Source of the DNA: Glossina fuscipes
Lineage: Eukaryota > Arthropoda > Insecta > Diptera > Glossinidae
NCBI RefSeq assembly: GCF_014805625.2
Contig: NW_023998414.1
Coordinates: forward strand, 24,566,325 to 24,630,324
DNA: 64,000 bases
Direction: 5' to 3'
Shown here: positions 14,961 through 44,583 of the stretch, piece by piece
Numbering within the stretch: the first letter of the stretch is position 1
Layout: each line of letters opens with the position of its first letter
Made by a program: the position numbers and the translations under genes
The notes under the pieces: generated by a model
The model's database searches: none
Told to the model about the DNA's origin: nothing
Seen by the model: only the letters and a program-made list of their open reading frames with translations

Positions 14961-15159
14961 TTTACTTTTTTCGTTTTTCTCGATCCTTTCTAAGATAAAG
15001 GTGGTATCGTATCTTTATTCACTTCTCGAACATCATCAAATATCAATCAGCTCAAATGTGCATCTTCAATTACCTATTAATTACATATTAAAGTATCGAC
15101 CTGTCCACATAATATCTCTGCTCAGGCTTGACAATATGCTTACCCTCTGTTAAGGTACG

Positions 15160-15956
15160 CCGGCTTTGACAGCTCATAACATTTTTACGTAAACAAAGAA
15201 AACAAAAACACCCCCACCATAGGTTATAAGAAAAAAAAGACAGGTAAGAAAATTATATTTGGTCGAGACCGAATCTTTAATATCCATTATCGTTATCCTA
15301 GAAAAAGGGAAAGGAGAAGAACTAAATTTGCATACTCTATAACATTGGGCGGGCACAGTTGATTTTTTCTATTTTTAGAATAAAAGTGAAAATATATATG
15401 GTCTACGTGTTGTATTTTATGAGTAATAAGCAAAACGTACAGAAAAAAAAAGTTGTCACATTTCCTTTCGCAAAGAACGCGTGTGGGCGTGTTCTTTGAA
15501 AACTTCAGGTCATTTTCAAAATCTTTTGCAAGTTCATAGGCGATATCTTTATTTTTGCAAAGGGAAGAATGCTTACCACAGATACTATACAGATAGACAG
15601 ACGGACATATTCAGGTGCATTCCGTTTTTGAAACTGGTCAAGAATTTACATAATTTATGAAATTTTTGAAGCTTGTTTCTGCGCGTTACAAAGATATTGA
15701 GAAAAAAAATTAAATTTTGACGCTCTATAATATTGGGCAGGCGTGGTCATTTTTTTCCATTTTGTAAAGGTACTATAGCATCGCAAATAGAACATGCGTT
15801 CAGATGTTTGCGCATTTATTTGCTGTAGTTTATGAGTAATACGTAAAAGACCATTTTTTAATTCCTTTTGAAAAACAGACATGGGCGTGTCCTTCAAACG
15901 ATTTGGTCCATTTTCAATACCAGACGATTTGAAATTCTGACTTTTACAATTATTTT
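15160..15956 (-). repeat. Dispersed repeat family B, copy with hairpin end, cut by gap
   Basis: Minus-orientation copy with the 7-bp hairpin at 15257-15274, AACATTGGGCGGGC at ~15343, a second unit with TAATATTGGGCAGGCGTGG at ~15728, and TTTATGAGTAATACG. It is interrupted by the 100-N gap at 15957. Confidence 0.55.
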
Positions 15957-16056
15957 NNNNNNNNNNNNNNNNNNNNNNNNNNNNNNNNNNNNNNNNNNNN
16001 NNNNNNNNNNNNNNNNNNNNNNNNNNNNNNNNNNNNNNNNNNNNNNNNNNNNNNNN
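15957..16056. other. Assembly gap, 100 N
   Basis: Exactly 100 N, the usual placeholder for a gap of unknown size, inside a dispersed repeat. Confidence 0.99.
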
Positions 16057-18889
16057 TATTATTGTTCAGAATACAACAAAAAATTTACTATCAACTACAT
16101 TACTTTTATCATCACCTTTCGAATAGAAGAGGTAAGGAGTTAATTGCTTCAAATTCAATTCACTTTAGAAGACATTTTATGCAATCGAAAAAGTAGAAAA
16201 AAAATGAATATATATAAAAATGAATACATTTGAATGCAACCCTGTTTTTAAATACGATTAGCTTGCAACTCTACGAAGCAAAACACGGTGAGCGAATAAC
16301 ATACAAAAACAGCTAGAGAACGCCAACGAAGGAAATTCTACAATAGTAATAAATTGATGGAGAATACGGTAGAAATAAAAAACGACTCCAATTTTCGCAA
16401 GTGCATCAAAATTTGCAGTAAAGCTACGATTAAAACGAATTGAAAAAGTATTGAAATAAAAGAAGAAAAGGAAACAACAAAACGAATGTATTATTTATAT
16501 ATGTATAAATTTAAGCATAAATGCACTCAAAATAATATAATAATTAAACGAATATAAACGAAACATTAAATCGGTGTTGGAAAAATGTAAAATAAATTTA
16601 GTTTTTTTTTCCTATTTCTACTATAAAATGCGTGATTTTCTTTTTGGGGGCATTTTCTTGAAACTATAAGGATTGGTATCGAATGGGGGAAGGGAGACAG
16701 AGAGATTTGGAAGTAAAAAAGAATTGTGAGCGTAAGTGTACGAGAGGAAAGAGACAAAGAGAGCTCCAGTTAAGATACAAGTGTGCGTGCAAAATATAAC
16801 TAAGGCACATAGGGCGAGCTATATACTGCATGCACAGCTGCATGCGAAGAAAAGAAGTACATTTATATCTGAAAAATATTTTCTGCAGATAAAAAAAAAA
16901 AAATGAGAAAAACTGCAAATATAAAAGACTACAAATGCTTAAAATATTTACAACTAAAAATAAAGTGAAAGAAACGTGAATTAATTGTAAAAAAAAGAAA
17001 ACAAAAGCGAAGAGAAACCACAAACACCAGCTAAAATTATTATAATTGTGAAATATCAATAAATATATGTAGGTGTGGTTGTTGTTGTTTCTGCTTGTTA
17101 ATAAATAAAATGTGCGTTCTTTTTTTTTTTTTTTTTGCTTCAGTATTGTCATACAATCTAAGGCATGCTACTGCTGTGCCTCTATTTATTTAATGTTTGT
17201 CTAGAAGCGTGTATTGTGTGTGTTTTTATTTATATTTATATTCGCATATGTACATATATATATATATATATATATATACATACATTTTATATAAATTTGA
17301 TGTCAAGTGCAGCTAGCTCCAGTTTTGACCAAAAACAATGAAAAAATTATCAAAAGTATCTTTTGAAAAATACAACAACACTATTACAAAAAAAAAAAAA
17401 CTAACATTCTCGACTATCCTATGGTGTGCTTTTGATATGTAGTCGCTTATTGGGTTTCACTCGGTATCAGTGTGTGCTATGCTCGCCTCGATTGCTGGCT
17501 CGCTCGCTTGTTCCCACTCTCTTTCTTTCGCTGCTCATACAACACCCCACCCGCGCGTTATTGCAATATAACCCCATAAGCAAGATATTGTAAAACAACA
17601 TAACAATGTGAAGTAGAAGAAGCAACATAACTATTGCACTGTTTGTTTGTTGTTGGTGTTTTTTTTTTCTTCTTTTGTTATTATTTTATTATAGTCAACT
17701 ATTTTCTACTCTTTTTTTTTTTTTTATTTGTTTTTCTCTCTACAATGATCGGATCAAAGTAGAATCCGTTTTTTTTTTTTTTTTTGTAAATACGTGCCTG
17801 TCTTACAGTGCATGTTTATTATATGCCACTGTGTCGCTATTTTTTTTGTTTTGGTTTTTTTTTTTTGGCACTTATATAGAAGAAGCATAACGAGCACTAT
17901 TGAGACTTCCAAGCACAGATCCTGTCATATTCCTTTTTCTGATGGATAGCCCTAAGCTAAGCAATGACCTATATGAATTTATTTAAAATCTTCCTGAGAT
18001 CTTTGCAAAACTTTGCACTTACCCTAAGCGTTCGTTCTTTCTTATCTTCCCCTCCTTTTTATTTCCTTTTTAGTAACTTACGATCCTACTCTTCACCTTT
18101 TATTGTATTAGAATTCATAAATTGGATATTAGATTCTTGTTGAAAAGCTTTGTCCTTTCACATGTATCTGTGTATGTCCACACAAGAATGTATCGAGAAA
18201 CAGATCATTGGTAAATACTGAGGGTACTCTTAATTTTCATAGTCGTCGAAAGCCGGTTGGAATTGTCTACTTCTTTGACGTCGAATATAATGTGGAATAT
18301 GTGTGCGACAAAAAATTCCTCGATCGCTTTAGACTCGAAAACTGGCTTTCTCTTCATATGCGGAGCATATATTTTTGTAAGTTCATGGATATGTGCTGGA
18401 TACTTCCCATAAAAGCTCAAGTATATCATTTTAGTATTCATTATATATACTTAATATATATAAGTATATAATGTACTTATAAGTATTGTATATATATATA
18501 TATATATATTTATTTATTTATTTATTTATTTGTGTACATTCTTAAAATTTTACATTTCGGCTAATGTAAAATTTGGTAGACGGCAGTGATTAAAACACCT
18601 TTGTATTGGATCTGCAATCGCAAAGCTGTTTTCGAAGAAACTCTCTTCTCTATACAATTTTTGGATATTTGAGATCTGTTAAATTACTTTGTTATTCTTA
18701 TTATTATTATTACTTATTTGAATCTTTAGGTGTTCTGAAAGGTGAAAAAATAATGATTGTCTCCTTCGCAAAACTATGGAAATTTCTTGCCTTTGAACTG
18801 TAAACGTAATCTCTGAATTTAACTCTGTTATGTCTTCTAGATTTCCAATAAGAATATAAAAAATATTAGAAGAATTCTTAATAATATCC
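16057..18889. other. Intergenic region upstream of slpr
   Basis: After the gap this holds A-rich sequence, a (TA)n run at 17258-17280, a GC-richer CT-rich patch at 17450-17550, several poly-T runs and a TATA/(TTTA)n tract at about 18490-18532. The patch at 17.5 kb is the most promoter-like part but has no decisive motif. Confidence 0.35.
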
Positions 18890-19096
18890 ACGCATGGCTT
18901 ATCCAAGTGACAGAAGGTATTTTAACAAACAACAATCAAACGAGCACGCAAAAAGACAACAACAACCACAGCAATTACAACTTAAAGGGGAGCAGCAATT
19001 GTTACGGCAAATTAACAGCAAGCGTCAACTCATACCGATACTAAAATAATAAACAAATTAAAAGAAACACTAAGTGAAAAAAGGTAAGAGAGAGAT

Positions 19097-19129
<33 letters not shown>

Positions 19130-19462
19130 CAAAGACAGAAAGAAAGAGCCATAACTATAACAGAAATTGTTTTTGGTCTAGACTTTGCTGCTCGTCTACG
19201 ATTTGTGCAATACCACCGGGAGATACTACTGCACAACAAAAATAACAATAAGTAAATACTACAAACAAAAGTGTTTTTCTTTTTTATGTTAAAATTTGCC
19301 GTGGTCGGCCTGCCTAATTTAGCTGATCGACAGATTGTGCTGCTATAGCTAAAGCTAAATTTTTATTTGTTTTGCTTTGCGCTGTGCTGCACTGCTGCTG
19401 TCTCTGTATCTCTGTCTGTGAAAGCATTTATTATCTTCATCCATAAAGTTTTTCCATATTAA
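18890..19462 (+). other. Probable 5' leader region of slpr
   Basis: CAA/ACA-rich sequence, typical of fly 5' leaders, runs from about 18.92 kb. It is followed by a donor-like AAG|GTAAGA at 19082-19083, a GA microsatellite to about 19127 and a pyrimidine-rich stretch before the ATG at 19463. No clear TATA box or start site was identified, so the transcript start could lie further upstream, perhaps in the GC-richer, CT-rich block around 17.45-17.55 kb. Confidence 0.25.
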
Positions 19463-36469
<17,007 letters not shown>

Positions 36470-36745
36470 CACGGTGCAGTTAGTGGTAGCGGGGTCACAG
36501 GTTTACGTGTACAACTGGCTCGTAGTCCCGGGGCTCCGTGCAGTAGTCTCTCTTTGAATACGGCATCTTCGTCTCTATCATTAACGTCTCAGTATTTATT
36601 ACAACAAACAATCATATCTCCCTCTTCTTTAACACAACTACCACCACTACTGATACAGCAACAGCAGCAACAGTTACCTTACCGTTGGTATTCAGGCGCT
36701 AGACGTTCACGTTCAGCTCAGTATGAATATCAGATGAATATGTAA
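36470..36745 (+). other. slpr: In-frame open extension after the slpr TAG stop
   Basis: The stop TAG at 36467-36469 is followed by C and then by 91 sense codons in the same frame, ending at TAA 36743-36745. The extension is coding-like: it keeps the Ser/Leu/Gln-rich style of the tail, has a CAG/CAA glutamine run, and ends in a basic segment (GARRSRSAQYEYQ). Three readings are possible: programmed stop-codon readthrough, a recent CAG-to-TAG change or assembly error, or UAG-to-UGG RNA editing. An AATAAA at 36948-36953 lies downstream of both stops. Confidence 0.6.
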
Positions 36746-36795
36746 TGTAAATATTTATATAGAGCAAGAGTGTTGGAATGTTTGAGGTTTCCACA

Positions 36796-36797
<2 letters not shown>

Positions 36798-36837
<40 letters not shown>
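36798..36837 (+). repeat. (TA)n microsatellite in slpr 3' region
   Basis: Nearly pure TA dinucleotide run of about 40 bases, with a second shorter one at about 36877-36895. Confidence 0.85.
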
Positions 36838-36843
<6 letters not shown>

Positions 36844-36947
36844 GTTAAGGTATAAATTACATTTTTCACAACCCTATATATATATATATATATATCCATG
36901 TATATATTCGTTTCAAGTAAACTTATTTAAAAAAAAAACAATTTGGA

Positions 36948-36953
36948 AATAAA
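36948..36953 (+). promoter_or_regulatory. Likely slpr distal polyadenylation hexamer
   Basis: AATAAA about 200 bases after the last possible slpr stop and just past a pair of AT microsatellites. It is a good candidate for the 3' end of the distal transcript; no transcript evidence is available. Confidence 0.4.
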
Positions 36954-36959
36954 TTCGAA

Positions 36960-38537
36960 GAGCCAGAGATCTTCACCATTCATCCTACTTTTATCGGCAG
37001 ACAAAAATGTGTATACAAAACATGTTAGGACAATTAAAAAAAAGAAATTTTTAATTTAACACAGAAGTGTGCGAAATTGTTCAAATCTAATAATTGAAAA
37101 AGAGTTTTCTACTAGTTTCCCCAGAACTAAATTTCTTATTTTGTTTACAGTCTTGGTCCTTGTAACGGCTGTTTTTGAGCCACACTAGTAAACCAAAAAA
37201 AAAAAAAAGAAAAAAAACGAGAGATATCGGCGACATTGAAGGGAAATGGCAATATCACAAACGAATTTGAAGCACTTGTAACGCCTAATTGTTCTTCTCC
37301 ATGTTGGAAGCTCGTTTAACCTTCAAACTGATCGATCGGTTACACTTAATAACAAAACAAATTTTTAATATGATCGGGGTATGATCCAGAATTTGAGATT
37401 GAGAATATGTCTAGAATGTTTTTGTAGAGTTAGTGAGAAATATATGTAAAAGTTCTCCATTAGAAGAACGTGATATAAGAAAATCGAATTATCTTACGAC
37501 TCGATATGGTCGCTGGAACTGGTCTTTTAATTTTGCGCTATCTCGATTTTTTTTCTATTTTTCTTCTCTTTTTAACCGACCCGGAGGATATTATACAGGA
37601 TATAAATTAAATCGTAAACTAGTACCAGTGCCATATGCAGTAACAAGTTATTTGAAAAATGTTCTAGGTTCAAAATTAAAACTCTTGAAATTAAGTAACA
37701 TAATGTTTTGGTCATTTTTGAAATGAAATTTTTTTTCCGATCTACAACATTTCGATCAAAGTCAATGCAATGTCTGTGCGAATGAAAACTTATTCCTGAT
37801 TTAAATGATAAATGTTTTCAAGTGTCATAATATATTATTTATTTTTTTTTTATTATTTTAATTTTTTTTCTCAAGCCAACGCATATTTAAATACGATCCA
37901 TTAATAAATACTCCTATATTATATGATCAACTCCGTATCTTAATATATATAACATTTTACTTATGTATGAAATTATTATTAATATATGATAATATAAGGC
38001 TGAAATATAAAATTTCCCATATATAGGATTGATGTAAATATTAATAAAATTCTGAAAATGTATTTAATGAGAAAACAAGTATTAATTAAAGACAAACTTA
38101 AATTGCTTTTCAAAGTATTTAAATATTTATACAAGTCAAATTTTTGAAACGTACCTATAAAACCAAATTATGAAATTTTCAAATAATTTTTCAAATAAAA
38201 CTGCATTAAGTCAAAGTCAAAAAACGTATCGATTCGAATAATTCACGATTCAGACAGTTAGCTGATGAAATTTAATTTAAAGTTAGAAACCGATTTCAAT
38301 CTCAATAGAGTAATTATTTCGAGTACTTGGGGGAGGGATGTAAAAAAAATGAAAAAAAAATTGAAATAAATTTCGTTCATTATTTTTCTGAATCGTTTAG
38401 TTATTCGAATTAATATTTGCGCCGGCTCCATGTAAATCGCAAATCTCGGATATAGATCAGATTAAATTTTATTGAAATGAGAATCTTGAAAGGGAAGAAA
38501 TGAAAATTCTTTTAAAGAAGCTCAAATTTCGCAACGT

Positions 38538-38591
<54 letters not shown>

Positions 38592-38996
38592 TTCCTTCTA
38601 AAAAAGCATTTGGAGCAGAAGAAGAATTTGAAACAGATTGTATTCGCATTGGCTTCAATTGGGAACTGACTTAAAAAATCGTATTATAATTAGCTTGAAA
38701 AAAAGGTTTTCTGCAAACGGTTTAAAAAGATAATAAAATGAAATACAAAAACAAAAAATAAGAAAGAAGACGCGATAATTAATAAAAAATTTTTGTATAG
38801 CCTTTAGAATAAGAACAGAAATCAATAAACCGTAAATTATTCATTTAAGCTTTTAAATCCCGTGTACATTGTATTTACGTAGGTCTGTACAAAGCTTTCT
38901 CATTTTACGGGAATCATTCATTATACAATAACTGTTTGCATAAATTTAAAGCGGAATGTTCGTATATAAAAAAACATTTGTGCATAGCATTTAAAT

Positions 38997-39030
<34 letters not shown>

Positions 39031-39941
39031 AAAATCATTTATTTATACATCTGTGTTGATAAGATTATCAATTTGAAATTTTAAAAATGATCGCGAAAAC
39101 AGCTGCCTTGCAGCAAATAAATTCTATGCACAATTTGTATGGGCTTTACGCATTTAAATGAATACCTTTAGTACATCAAAAATTTCAACTCATTCATTCA
39201 CACTTATGAAAACCAAGGCTTATTATTATGATTATTATAAAGTAATTGGTGCATAGAACAAATATATTGTAATAATAATAACAATTCTGTCTATAACACA
39301 AAAATTTCTTCTATAAAAATATAAAAAAATGGGAAAAAAAATAAAAATAAGAAAAAGAAAAAGAAAAAGAAAAAAACACTATATTCACCTTAAGGCGGAT
39401 CATAGATACCCACCACCTTAGATAAAACTATGAAAATTTTGATTTTTTACCTAATTCTAAGTATAGCAACTGGACGTATCAAGTGCAGTTTCACGCACTT
39501 TCTTGTTTGCCGAAATCCAATTTTATTTCAAGATATTTTCATCTTTTCACCTACGATCAATAAATATGTTGTCAGTGCAAAAGTTAACGAATTCAACTTT
39601 TCATCTAAACTTTGGCAATTTTTATGAAATTCAATAATACCAAGTATGCAAATAAGCCCTCATAGGTTTAGATGTTGGTAGGACATATATATATATATAT
39701 ATACATATATATATACATATATATATACATATATATATATACATATTATTATTATTAGAAGATCTTGGTCCGGTGTATGCTCTTTGGGCCCTGTCTTGCA
39801 TCCTTGTGTATTCGAAAAAAAAACAAAATCATGAGACATGAATGCATCCTTCGGCAGTGGGTATAATAAACAATATATACCGTAGCATTTAAAAAAAGAA
39901 AAACATTTGATATTTATGCTATGTTACCCAAAACACACAAA

Positions 39942-39981
<40 letters not shown>

Positions 39982-41440
39982 ATGTAATTCTGTATAGCTA
40001 GCCCCCGTTTTACATGCAGTAATAATTTCGTTTATACTACTGCTCATCTTCTACGGAATAAATTTGATATTATTCTAAAAATTGTTAATACAATGATCAA
40101 CGCAGGTACTAACTTAAGGCCAATCTGAATATGTCCGTCGGCGTGCAGTTAATTCAATCTGTCAAAAAGGTAGAAAAGAATTGCATAAGTTTGCAATTTA
40201 ATATATGTTTATCTCGATGTTAACAGGATTGATCGGAGGCAGATTTCTTTATACATACCGGATCTTAGTCTTTTTTATTATTGATATTGTTGACATTGTA
40301 TAATAATTCAGTCTTATATACAAATTATCTATTATAAAGAGCGGTCCCATTATTTCGATTTTTATATCCATCATTGAGAAATCAGAGAATGCGAGATTTA
40401 TACTTTGCACCAGATGCCATATAAAGTACATATACCTTCGATCTATGTAGAAATTCAAGTCAATTTGGCTCGTCCGTCCGTCTCCCTGTGTCTGTTTGCA
40501 CGCATGTGGCATGCCTTAGAAAACGTATATCATATTTTTATAACATCGTATGTATCCGCCATGAAGTCTTCACCTTATGATGGATGGATATGTGACGTTA
40601 TTCAACGCCTTCCGAGTTTCTTGACTACCGTGTACAAGATCATGTCTACTTTTCTATCGCACAACATCTGGGGTGCGTTTGAGGTTCTCGTTGTCGTTGT
40701 ATTGTACGATACAAAAGACAAACACGTTACGATCGTTTTTTGGTTTTGAAGTTGTGCTTCTCGAGCTTATAACGGGCTATTTTTGATATTATCGATATAT
40801 GTACAATTATTTGCCCTTTAAATAAGAAGCTGGATAGACATTTTGCTTGCAAGCTAACAACTATGTTATTTTATATTCGATATCGAGCTAACATCAACTA
40901 AATGCCCGAGTTTCCTCGATAACGAGAATTGTTAAATGATTCCGGATTGCATTGTAACTGCATAGACAAGATACATTTAAGGGCGACATAGTAATTAAAT
41001 AATCTATTGAAAATTTTAGACAATATATGACAATGATCATTATAAATCAATTTTGGAATAAAATCATTCGATATCAAAGGGCTTTATTTTTTTTCTATAA
41101 TTTTTAACCTATATAAAGAAAATATGCTTCAAATTTGCTTAAAACAGCTTATTATTATTATTATATTATTATTATTATTAATAAAGTGTTTAAAAGTGTT
41201 CTTTGCCTATTAATTAGCCAAATTGTTGTTGTTTTTGTTTTACTTTAAATACCACACAATATATGAAAAAAATAACTAAAAACAAAAATAAAAAAAGAAA
41301 AAGGAAAAGGAAACAAAGAAATTATATCTGTTAAAATCTGAAAACCAATGAAAAAATTTTTATTATATAGATTAAATTCAATACGCAAAATGAATACAAA
41401 GGTAAGAAAATGAGAAACAATATATAAACTTCAATGAAGG
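36960..41440. other. Gene-free region between slpr and the gap
   Basis: Holds a (CT)n microsatellite (about 38540-38590), poly-T at 39001-39027, TATATACA tracts (39690-39745, 39946-39978), (ATT)n at 41148-41180 and repeat fragments with GTCCGTCCGTCTCCCTG near 40468. Frames at 37433 and 40405 show no family features. Confidence 0.4.
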
Positions 41441-41448
41441 ACCGAAAC

Positions 41449-41600
<152 letters not shown>

Positions 41601-42000
41601 NNNNNNNNNNNNNNNNNNNNNNNNNNNNNNNNNNNNNNNNNNNNNNNNNNNNNNNNNNNNNNNNNNNNNNNNNNNNNNNNNNNNNNNNNNNNNNNNNNNN
41701 NNNNNNNNNNNNNNNNNNNNNNNNNNNNNNNNNNNNNNNNNNNNNNNNNNNNNNNNNNNNNNNNNNNNNNNNNNNNNNNNNNNNNNNNNNNNNNNNNNNN
41801 NNNNNNNNNNNNNNNNNNNNNNNNNNNNNNNNNNNNNNNNNNNNNNNNNNNNNNNNNNNNNNNNNNNNNNNNNNNNNNNNNNNNNNNNNNNNNNNNNNNN
41901 NNNNNNNNNNNNNNNNNNNNNNNNNNNNNNNNNNNNNNNNNNNNNNNNNNNNNNNNNNNNNNNNNNNNNNNNNNNNNNNNNNNNNNNNNNNNNNNNNNNN
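41601..42000. other. Assembly gap, 400 N
   Basis: 400 N between a CA microsatellite and a dispersed repeat copy. Confidence 0.99.
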
Positions 42001-42430
42001 ACACTATAATATTGAGTAGGTGTGACCTTTTTCTTCCATTTTTAAGAGGTACTACATAGCATCACCCATAAAATATATGTATTCAAATTTTTGCACATTT
42101 CCGAGAAATGAACAAACAATCAATTTTGTATTACTTTTGAAAAACAGAGTTGTTCTCGATTTACATGGTACTGTGGGTTTGTCCTTCGACCGATTTCTCT
42201 CATTTTTATTGCGTGCAAGAGCTTGCAACGTCAAGACAATCTTTATAACATACATTTAACAGACGGACAAACGGACATGCTTAAAATGATTTAGAATTTA
42301 ATGCTGATCAAGAATATATACACTTTGCGTGGTCTCTGATGCTTCCTTCTGGGCCTTGCAAACGTTTGGACAAATTGAGTACATCCGCCATCCTTTGGTG
42401 ATGGTCATAAATATATTTCCTTTAAAATAT
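42001..42430 (-). repeat. Dispersed repeat family B, copy next to gap
   Basis: Begins at the gap edge with ACTATAATATTGAGTAGGTGTG and includes CATTTCCGAGAAATG and CAGACGGACAAACGGACATG. The gap between this and the CA microsatellite is probably repeat-caused. Confidence 0.5.
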
Positions 42431-43036
42431 TACATATCGCTCACTCACTCACCCATTTTTCCTATTTTTCGAACAAAATTTGAACTATTAGCCGAGAGAA
42501 CAAGTTATCTGTCGAGGTTATCTATCTATAGAAGTATCTATTTTTTGCGCATCGTTATGGTAATGGAAAACAATGGATTATTCTTTGGGCGAGATGGTCA
42601 TTAGAAAGAGGGGTGAGTAGCGCAACCAATGTTTCTTAGACGGGGTTTACCATGTATAGGTGAATATCGGCAGGCTGACAAAATCAACCTATAATGCCTT
42701 TGCCCATATTGTCATAGTGTTTCCCATTATTTTATTTTAGTTGCCACGCCTACCCTATCCACTCTTATCAATGGAATTTCATAAAACTCGAGAGCGGCTA
42801 GTATTCAGATACACCTAAATCAAGCGAATGGAGGGCCTGCAGAACTTGAAATTTTGATGAGGAAAACTCCAAAAATTCAACGCATTATCCTATAAAATGA
42901 TGCATTGTAATGATGCAAAACTCAAAAATTCCTCTATCCACATAGATCTGACGAATAGCATTATCCAAACAATACATAACACTCAAATGGCATTCCTTAC
43001 GAACAATTTAGGCCGGAAGATCTAATAATAATATTA

Positions 43037-43065
43037 ATTTGGGGAAAAATAAATCCATTATTTTT
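43037..43065 (+). repeat. Mariner left terminal inverted repeat
   Basis: Begins ATTTGGGGAAAAAT just after the TA at 43035-43036. It matches the inverse of 44256-44284 at 27 of 29 positions. Confidence 0.88.
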
Positions 43066-43086
43066 ATATGAACTTCAGGACTTTAT

Positions 43087-44102
43087 TTAACATGCTTCGC
43101 ATTGTCCGATTTGGGTCAAATATGCACCGTTTTGTTGTATGATTTGTTGCCATTTTAAAGGTAACTTCAAAATGCCTCTCTCATAGAAGTCCTGGTCTCT
43201 ATTTGCAAAAAACTCTAGTAGTCGATTTTCACAATCCTCCCTAGATTCCATTTTTTTATCATTAAAGAAATTTTGCAATGCAAGAAAAAGATGATAATCG
43301 CTTGGTGCCAAGTCCGGACTGTATGGCGGATGCATTAAAACTTCCCAACCAAGCTCCCGAAGTTTCTGGCGACTCACTGTAGATGTGTGTGGCCTACCGT
43401 TCTCCTGGTGGAACACGACACCTCTCCTGTTTACCAATTCTGGCCGTTTCTGGTCAATCGCTATCTTCAAACGGTCCAGTTGTTGACAGTAGAGATCAGA
43501 ATTTAGCGTTTGGCCATATGGAAGCAACTCATAATAAATAATTCCCTTCCAGTCTCACCAAATGCACCTTTGAGGTGCTTCACCGCTCTTTGACCACGAT
43601 CGTTTTCGCACAGGGTTATCGTATGTGATCCTGATTTCTCATCTCCAGTCACCATCCGTTTAAGAAATGGGTCTATCTCATTCCGTTTGGCCAAGGCTTC
43701 GCAGATGGAAATTCGATCCATCATGTTTTTTTTTCTGTTAATTGGTGTGGCACCCAAACATCGAGCTTCTTTTTGAATCCAGCTTTGTGTAAATGGTTTA
43801 AAACTGTTTTATGGTCGATTTTTAGCTCCTGGGCGATGTTACGACTGCTAACATGCCGGTCAACTTCGATCATTTCTCCGATTTTATCGACATTTTCAAC
43901 GACCGGCCTACCTGTGCGAGGTGCATCTTTAACATCAAAAATGCCTGAACGGAATCTACGAAACCAAAATTGCACATAATTGGGTGTTACAGTATCGGAA
44001 CCATAAACACGATTCACAATTTTTAGTCGCCTGGCTTGCATTTTCGCCTTTGTCAAAGAAAAACTGTAAAATGTACCGAATTTTCTCTTTGTTCACTTCC
44101 AT
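43087..44102 (-). pseudogene. Mariner transposase, frameshifted, catalytic residue lost
   Basis: The transposase starts MEVNKEKIRYILQFF at 44102 and continues in three further frame blocks: NRVYGSDTVTPNYVQFWFRR with the paired-like DNA-binding part; MMDRISICEALAKRNEID with TGDEKS; and LPYGQTLNSDLYCQQLDRLK to the C-terminus ITQIGQCEAC. At least three frameshifts separate them (near 44040, near 43728 in an A-run, and near 43535), the last apparently with missing sequence. The second catalytic Asp of the D,D34D triad is Glu (codon GAG at 43402-43404, in HQENGRPHT). The third is kept in SPDLAPSD, 34 residues between. The Trp usually following TGDEK is Ser. It cannot encode an active enzyme as it stands. 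Confidence 0.9.
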
Positions 44103-44255
44103 TTTTAACACGCTGTAACTCACAACTGAATGCACCAAACAAAAAACAGCAAAATAATTTTTTTTACTGCGAAATGTCACCTTTCCAACGAGCATAAATC
44201 TGAAATTGTTTGATCGATACTTTACGAGATGTCTATCAGTGTAGCCACCTATCGA

Positions 44256-44284
44256 AAAAATAATGGATTTCTTTTTCCCCAAAC
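44256..44284 (-). repeat. Mariner right terminal inverted repeat
   Basis: Read on the minus strand it begins GTTTGGGGAAAAAG and is followed outward by TA at 44285-44286. It differs from the left end at repeat positions 1 and 14. Confidence 0.88.
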
Positions 44285-44542
44285 TAATATTTATTACTCA
44301 CTATTTTCTCATCACGATAATACTTTATGCAATCCCTTAAATATACCGATTGCAATGTGTCCTGTAAAATGTATATATGTAGTTTTTAAGAGACTTATTG
44401 CTTTCATTGTTCATATGGTTGTTCATTATATTTACATTTTAATTACAGGATTTGTTGAATGAATTGTTAAAGCACTTGAAAACTTTAAACTACAATTAAA
44501 AAGGAAAAGTCACGCCTTTCCTAAAAATTTTTTTTAAACGTT

Positions 44543-44549
44543 TATAAAA
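44543..44549 (+). promoter_or_regulatory. TATA box of odorant receptor 1
   Basis: TATAAAA 41 bases before the ATG at 44584. Transcription starting ~30 bases downstream would leave a leader of only about 10 nt. The right end of a mariner insertion (44284) lies 258 bases upstream. Confidence 0.5.
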
Positions 44550-44583
44550 AGCTTCCGCTCGCACCGAGATTTTATTATTAAAA

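Larger units (their letters stand above)
43037..44284 (-). mobile_element. Near-complete mariner element (DD34D type), inactive
   Basis: A 1248-bp unit bounded by 29-bp terminal inverted repeats (43037-43065 and 44256-44284) that differ at only two positions. It is flanked by TA at 43035-43036 and 44285-44286, the target duplication of Tc1/mariner elements. The length is normal for mariner (~1.25-1.3 kb). The transposase runs on the minus strand from ATG 44102 to the stop near 43087 but is broken by frameshifts. Well-preserved ends with a damaged gene suggest a fairly recent insertion of an already dead or quickly decaying copy. It lies 300 bp upstream of odorant receptor 1. Confidence 0.9.

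Noticed and set aside
16664..17152. 162-codon minus-strand open frame
   Set aside because: Translation of A-rich repeats on the opposite strand, no family features, no splice or promoter support.
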